Positions 60,873 through 64,000 of a DNA stretch of 64,000 nt are shown one piece after another. The DNA is from Paenibacillus naphthalenovorans (GTDB lineage: Bacteria > Bacillota > Bacilli > Paenibacillales > NBRC-103111): NCBI RefSeq assembly GCF_900099895.1, contig NZ_FNDY01000002.1, positions 186,001 to 250,000 on the forward strand, in the 5' to 3' direction. Under the pieces are notes generated by a model. The model did no database searches. It had not been told where the DNA came from and was given only the letters and a program-made list of their open reading frames with translations. Both the position numbers and the translations under genes were made by a program. Numbering within the stretch: position 1 is the first letter of the stretch; every line of letters begins with the position of its first letter.

Positions 60873-61577
60873 CTATATGCCCAAGTAAGCCGAAAGAAGC
60901 TCGTCGTTATGAAGAAGTTCTTCTCCGCTTCCGGATAATGTGATTTTACCGTTTTCCAGCACATAGGCGTAATGACATATCGAAAGGGCCCGATGAACGC
61001 TTTGCTCGACCAGCAGTACCGTTGTCCCGTCCTTATTGACCTTCGCAATAATTTCGAATACTTGCTCGACCATGGAAGGGGCCAAGCCTAATGAAGGTTC
61101 ATCCAGCATTAAGAGATCCGGCTGCGCCATCAATCCGCGTGCGATCGCACACATTTGCTGTTCACCCCCGCTAAGCGTTCCTGCGATTTGTTTTCTTCTT
61201 TCATAGAGCCGTGGCATATACGCATAAATCATCTCCAACCGCTCTTTCATGGAAGCTCTTGCCCTCTTGCAAAAGGCTCCGAGCTGAATGTTTTCGATAA
61301 CCGTTAAATCGGGGAAAAGCTTCCTTCCTTCAGGAACTTGAACGATTCCCCGTTCCACGATCTCTTTGGGCGTAAGCTGATGGATCTTCTCCTCCCCTAA
61401 CAGGATAGCCCCCTCCCGGAGACGGTAAATACCGGAAATCGAATTGATGGTTGTGCTTTTGCCGGCGCCATTGCTGCCCAGCAATGCGACGATCTTTCCC
61501 TTTGCTACTTCAATAGAAGCTTCCTTTAGAGCCAAAACATCCCCGTGATATACTGTGACCTTCTCAAGTTTCAGCAA
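60873..61577 (-). CDS. livF: Branched-chain amino-acid type ABC transporter ATPase
   Basis: A LivF-family ATPase of about 234 residues. TTG 61577 (GGGAGGG about ten bases upstream) is preferred; GTG 61586 abuts that site. Walker A LLGSNGAGKST, signature LSGGEQQMCAIARGL and Walker B LLMLDEPSLGLAPSMVEQVF are intact, the last being a LivF hallmark. Overlaps livG. Confidence 0.93.
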   Translation of the reverse strand: MLKLEKVTVYHGDVLALKEASIEVAKGKIVALLGSNGAGKSTTINSISGIYRLREGAILLGEEKIHQLTPKEIVERGIVQVPEGRKLFPDLTVIENIQLGAFCKRARASMKERLEMIYAYMPRLYERRKQIAGTLSGGEQQMCAIARGLMAQPDLLMLDEPSLGLAPSMVEQVFEIIAKVNKDGTTVLLVEQSVHRALSICHYAYVLENGKITLSGSGEELLHNDELLSAYLGI

Positions 61578-62298
61578 ACGCCACACCCCCTCCCAGATAA
61601 GCTTTAATCACTTCGGGATTTCTTTTCACCTCGTCCGGAGTGCCTTCGGCAATTTTTTGGCCGAAGTTGATGACGATGATCCGGTCGCTTAAGGTCATGA
61701 TCGCCTTCATGATATGTTCGATGATAACGATGGTAAGCTCCTTGCTTCGAAGGGACTTAATGACATCGATCACTTGATTCATTTCACTCTCCGAAAGACC
61801 GCCCATTACCTCATCCAGCAGAAGGAGCGCCGGTCTTGTTGCCAGTGCTTTGGCCAATTCCAGTTTTTTTCTTTCCCCTATCGTCAATGTGCCGGCCAAC
61901 ACATGGGTGCGGTGGGACAACAGAGCTTTTTCGAGAATTTCTTCCGCCGTTTTTCCGGCTTCTTCTATCGTCTTCACCTTACTGAAAGCAGAAACCATAA
62001 CGTTTTCTTTTACCGTCATATCCTGGAACGGCTTTACCTTTTGAAAGGTTTTGGCAATGCCATTCTGCGTAAAATCACTAGGTCTTTTCCAGTCCGCCAC
62101 ATCCCTGCCCCGGTACAATATCCTCCCCTCATTCGGCCTCAAAAAACCGCTTAACAGATCGAATAAAGTCGTTTTTCCTGCTCCGTTCGGACCGATAATC
62201 CCGAGTATCTCCCCCGCTTCCGCAGCAAAGCTGATATCATGAACGGCAACGACACCTTTGAATCGTTTCGTCACATGCTCGACCCGCAATACTTCCAT
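61564..62298 (-). CDS. livG: Branched-chain amino-acid type ABC transporter ATPase
   Basis: A LivG-family ATPase of 244 residues from ATG 62298 (AAGGA nine bases upstream; earlier ATGs at 62304 and 62307 abut the site). Walker A GPNGAGKTTLFDLLSGF, signature LTIGERKKLELAKAL and Walker B LLLLDEVMGGLSESEMNQ fit the LivG class. It overlaps the livF gene. Confidence 0.93.
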   Translation of the reverse strand: MEVLRVEHVTKRFKGVVAVHDISFAAEAGEILGIIGPNGAGKTTLFDLLSGFLRPNEGRILYRGRDVADWKRPSDFTQNGIAKTFQKVKPFQDMTVKENVMVSAFSKVKTIEEAGKTAEEILEKALLSHRTHVLAGTLTIGERKKLELAKALATRPALLLLDEVMGGLSESEMNQVIDVIKSLRSKELTIVIIEHIMKAIMTLSDRIIVINFGQKIAEGTPDEVKRNPEVIKAYLGGGVAFAET

Positions 62299-62310
62299 AT
62301 CCATCATTCC

Positions 62311-63282
62311 TTATTCAGACTGATATTTCGACAGCCGTCTCGTATTCCATTTGCGCAGCATTCCAATCACGCCTTGAGGTGCAAGGATGATAATCAGCAT
62401 GAGAATGGCGCCGTATAACATCCCGTGTATACCGTCGCCGAATTGCGCCAATTCCGAACGTAAGACCTCATTCACCGGCACCAGAAGAAGAGCCCCGATC
62501 ATAGGTCCCAAATAAGCGGCCTGGCCTCCGATCATGACGATCAGAATCATGAGAATATTCAGTTCGAGATTAAAAACGCTGTAAGGGTCAATATACATAA
62601 TGTACTGTGCGTAAAAGGTTCCCGCTAAAGAAGTGAAAAAAGCGCTTAAGCACATGATTCTTACTTTGAGCTTCAAGGAGTTAATTCCTACGGCCTCCGC
62701 AGCCGCCTCCGACAATTTCAACGCTTTCAATAAGTATCCCGTCCGGGAATTTTCAATTCGAACAGAAACGGACAGCCCGATGAGTACAAGTACGCATATG
62801 ATAAAATAATAGGCGGCTTTGGAATCGAAGAGCATGTTTTGGAACGACATGGCGAGCGGGAGGCTCAAGCCCTGGGAACCTCCCGTTAAATCTTTCCAGA
62901 ATACGGCCACAATTAAACTCACTTGGGATAAAGCGAGGGTAGCCAGAGCAAAAAAGGGGCCTTTTAGCCTTACGGTCCAATAACTTAAAAAACCCGCAAT
63001 CACAGAGGAAAGGATTCCCCCAACAAGCATTCCGAGCCAGGGAGAGACGTTAAAATGAAGAAATAACAAGGTCGAGGTATACGCTCCGATCCCAAAAAAG
63101 ACAATATGGGCAAATGATAACTGGCCGGTATATCCCCCCACCCAATTCCAAAATAAAGCGAGGGCGGCATACATTAAGGTCATCACTGCGATATTCAAAT
63201 GGTGCTTATCCGTTAAAAAAACCGGCAAAATGAGCAACACAAACCCGAGTGTCATGGCAACGTAATATTTTTGTAATCTCAT
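62311..63282 (-). CDS. livM: Branched-chain amino-acid type ABC transporter permease
   Basis: A 323-residue LivM permease with about nine helices from ATG 63282 (AGGTGG nine bases upstream). WVGGYTGQLSFAHIVFFGIGAYTSTLL and AEAVGINSLKLKVRIMCLSAFFTSLAGTFYAQYI and LIVMIGGQAAYLGPMIGALLLVPVNEVLR are characteristic. It pairs with LivH. The Liv family also carries urea, amides and other small substrates. Confidence 0.93.
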   Translation of the reverse strand: MRLQKYYVAMTLGFVLLILPVFLTDKHHLNIAVMTLMYAALALFWNWVGGYTGQLSFAHIVFFGIGAYTSTLLFLHFNVSPWLGMLVGGILSSVIAGFLSYWTVRLKGPFFALATLALSQVSLIVAVFWKDLTGGSQGLSLPLAMSFQNMLFDSKAAYYFIICVLVLIGLSVSVRIENSRTGYLLKALKLSEAAAEAVGINSLKLKVRIMCLSAFFTSLAGTFYAQYIMYIDPYSVFNLELNILMILIVMIGGQAAYLGPMIGALLLVPVNEVLRSELAQFGDGIHGMLYGAILMLIIILAPQGVIGMLRKWNTRRLSKYQSE

Positions 63283-63283
63283 A

Positions 63284-64000
63284 TCATTCAACCACCAGGT
63301 CTTTATTTCTGCTGCTTAACATTCCGGCAGGTTTAAATATCAATACGAGGAAGAAGATGACAAAACAAAACGCTTCCTTCAATCCCGGACTCACATAATA
63401 TCCGCTCGCCGATTCGATGACACCGATCAAAAGTCCCCCAACCAGAGCGCCTCGAATATCGCCTAACCCGCCAAGAACCGCTACGACAAAGCTGATGAGC
63501 ACAAAGTTCATACCGACCGTAGGATATACGTAAAATATGGGCATCAACAAACAAGAAGCTACCCCAACGATCGCTGCGCCAATGCCAAAAGTAACTTGAA
63601 ATACCTGATTCACAGGGATGCCCATCAACAGCGAGGCATTTCGATCCTGAGCCACCGCGCGAATCGCTCTTCCATAGAACGTTTTCTTTAGAAAAAGAAA
63701 CAACGCCGCAATAATGAAAATGGTGATCGCAAAGGAAACGGCTTTCGTCAAGCTTACATTCAAGCTTCCTATATTCATGACGGTATTCTGATAGTCTACG
63801 CTAATGGTTCGGTACTCTCCGCCGAATAAAAACAGCGCTGCGTTTTGCAGAAAATACATCATGCCTACCGTAATGATGAGCTGGGAATTTTCGTCGCCAA
63901 GCAAGGGCTGTATAAACACCTTTTGAGTAAAAGCCCCGAGGGCAAATAACACTGCAGCAACCGGCAGCATGGTTAGATAAGGGTCGATACCCAAAGAAGT
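63284..64000 (-). CDS. livH: Branched-chain amino-acid type ABC transporter permease (5' end outside window)
   Basis: The C-terminal 240 or so residues of a LivH permease; the N-terminus and start lie to the right of the window, so the frame stays open. AIRAVAQDRNASLLMGIPVNQVFQVTFGIGAAIVGVASCLL and FVLISFVVAVLGGLGDIRGALVGGLLIGVIES are LivH signatures. The stop overlaps the livM start region. The binding protein LivJ/LivK is presumably encoded beyond 64000. Confidence 0.92.
   Translation of the reverse strand, partial: TSLGIDPYLTMLPVAAVLFALGAFTQKVFIQPLLGDENSQLIITVGMMYFLQNAALFLFGGEYRTISVDYQNTVMNIGSLNVSLTKAVSFAITIFIIAALFLFLKKTFYGRAIRAVAQDRNASLLMGIPVNQVFQVTFGIGAAIVGVASCLLMPIFYVYPTVGMNFVLISFVVAVLGGLGDIRGALVGGLLIGVIESASGYYVSPGLKEAFCFVIFFLVLIFKPAGMLSSRNKDLVVE

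Overview
The window looks like the chromosome of a low-to-mid GC Bacillota bacterium, most likely Paenibacillaceae. The signs are strong GGAGG-type ribosome binding sites with many GTG/TTG starts, S-layer homology (SLH) anchoring, sortase B with NEAT haem proteins, LacI-controlled sugar ABC operons, CcpA- and Fur-type boxes, and T-rich intrinsic terminators. No rRNA, tRNA, CRISPR array or intact mobile element was seen; the only mobile trace is a decayed IS4-type transposase fragment near 38.6 kb. The family placement is inference from gene content.

0-9 kb: the 5' part of an LplB-like permease, then a minus-strand operon (solute-binding lipoprotein, two permeases, intracellular BNR/sialidase-like protein, DapA/NanA-like aldolase, YhcH/NanQ-like protein) that resembles sialic-acid or related acidic-sugar use. 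Two tandem LacI paralogues follow, whose promoters share an operator-like repeat. 9-14 kb: carbon-starvation/pyruvate transporter CstA with its small YbdD-type partner, and the LytS/LytR-type two-component system likely to control it. 14-20 kb: a CBS/DRTGG regulator, isocitrate lyase with a newly noted CxxCxGxG mini-protein upstream, a small hypothetical gene, and an OFA-family MFS transporter with a striking leader hairpin. 19-25.5 kb: AraC regulator, GH105 hydrolase, Gfo/Idh/MocA oxidoreductase, Nudix hydrolase, exonuclease III and small hypotheticals.

25.4-38.6 kb is the most distinctive region. It holds a topaquinone copper amine oxidase, two IclR regulators, two ammonium transporters plus PII, a haem-dependent oxidative N-demethylase set (HODM/DUF3445 alpha subunit, DmmA-like subunit, ferredoxin-type reductase), an EutQ-like cupin, an unrecognised 260-aa protein, and an acyl-CoA-dehydrogenase-like flavoprotein lacking the usual catalytic Glu. 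A 15-bp palindrome (GTYATATWATATRAC-like) lies upstream of four of these transcription units and appears to tie them into one IclR regulon. The inferred route is dimethylamine (or a similar secondary amine) to methylamine to formaldehyde plus ammonium, with ammonium handled by Amt/PII.

39-48 kb: a second sugar operon under a LacI protein with two identical 14-bp operators (ABC transporter, three SDRs, TIM-barrel isomerase, and a hexulose-phosphate-synthase-like decarboxylase-fold enzyme with no visible partner). 48-60 kb: a Fur-controlled haem-acquisition locus with an IsdC-like NEAT protein, a giant multi-NEAT SLH protein containing a 627-bp tandem duplication, IsdE/permease/ATPase, sortase B, and a divergent second haem/iron ABC transporter with an IsdG-type haem oxygenase. 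60-64 kb: a branched-chain amino-acid type ABC transporter (livH partial, livM, livG, livF) with a downstream SDR.
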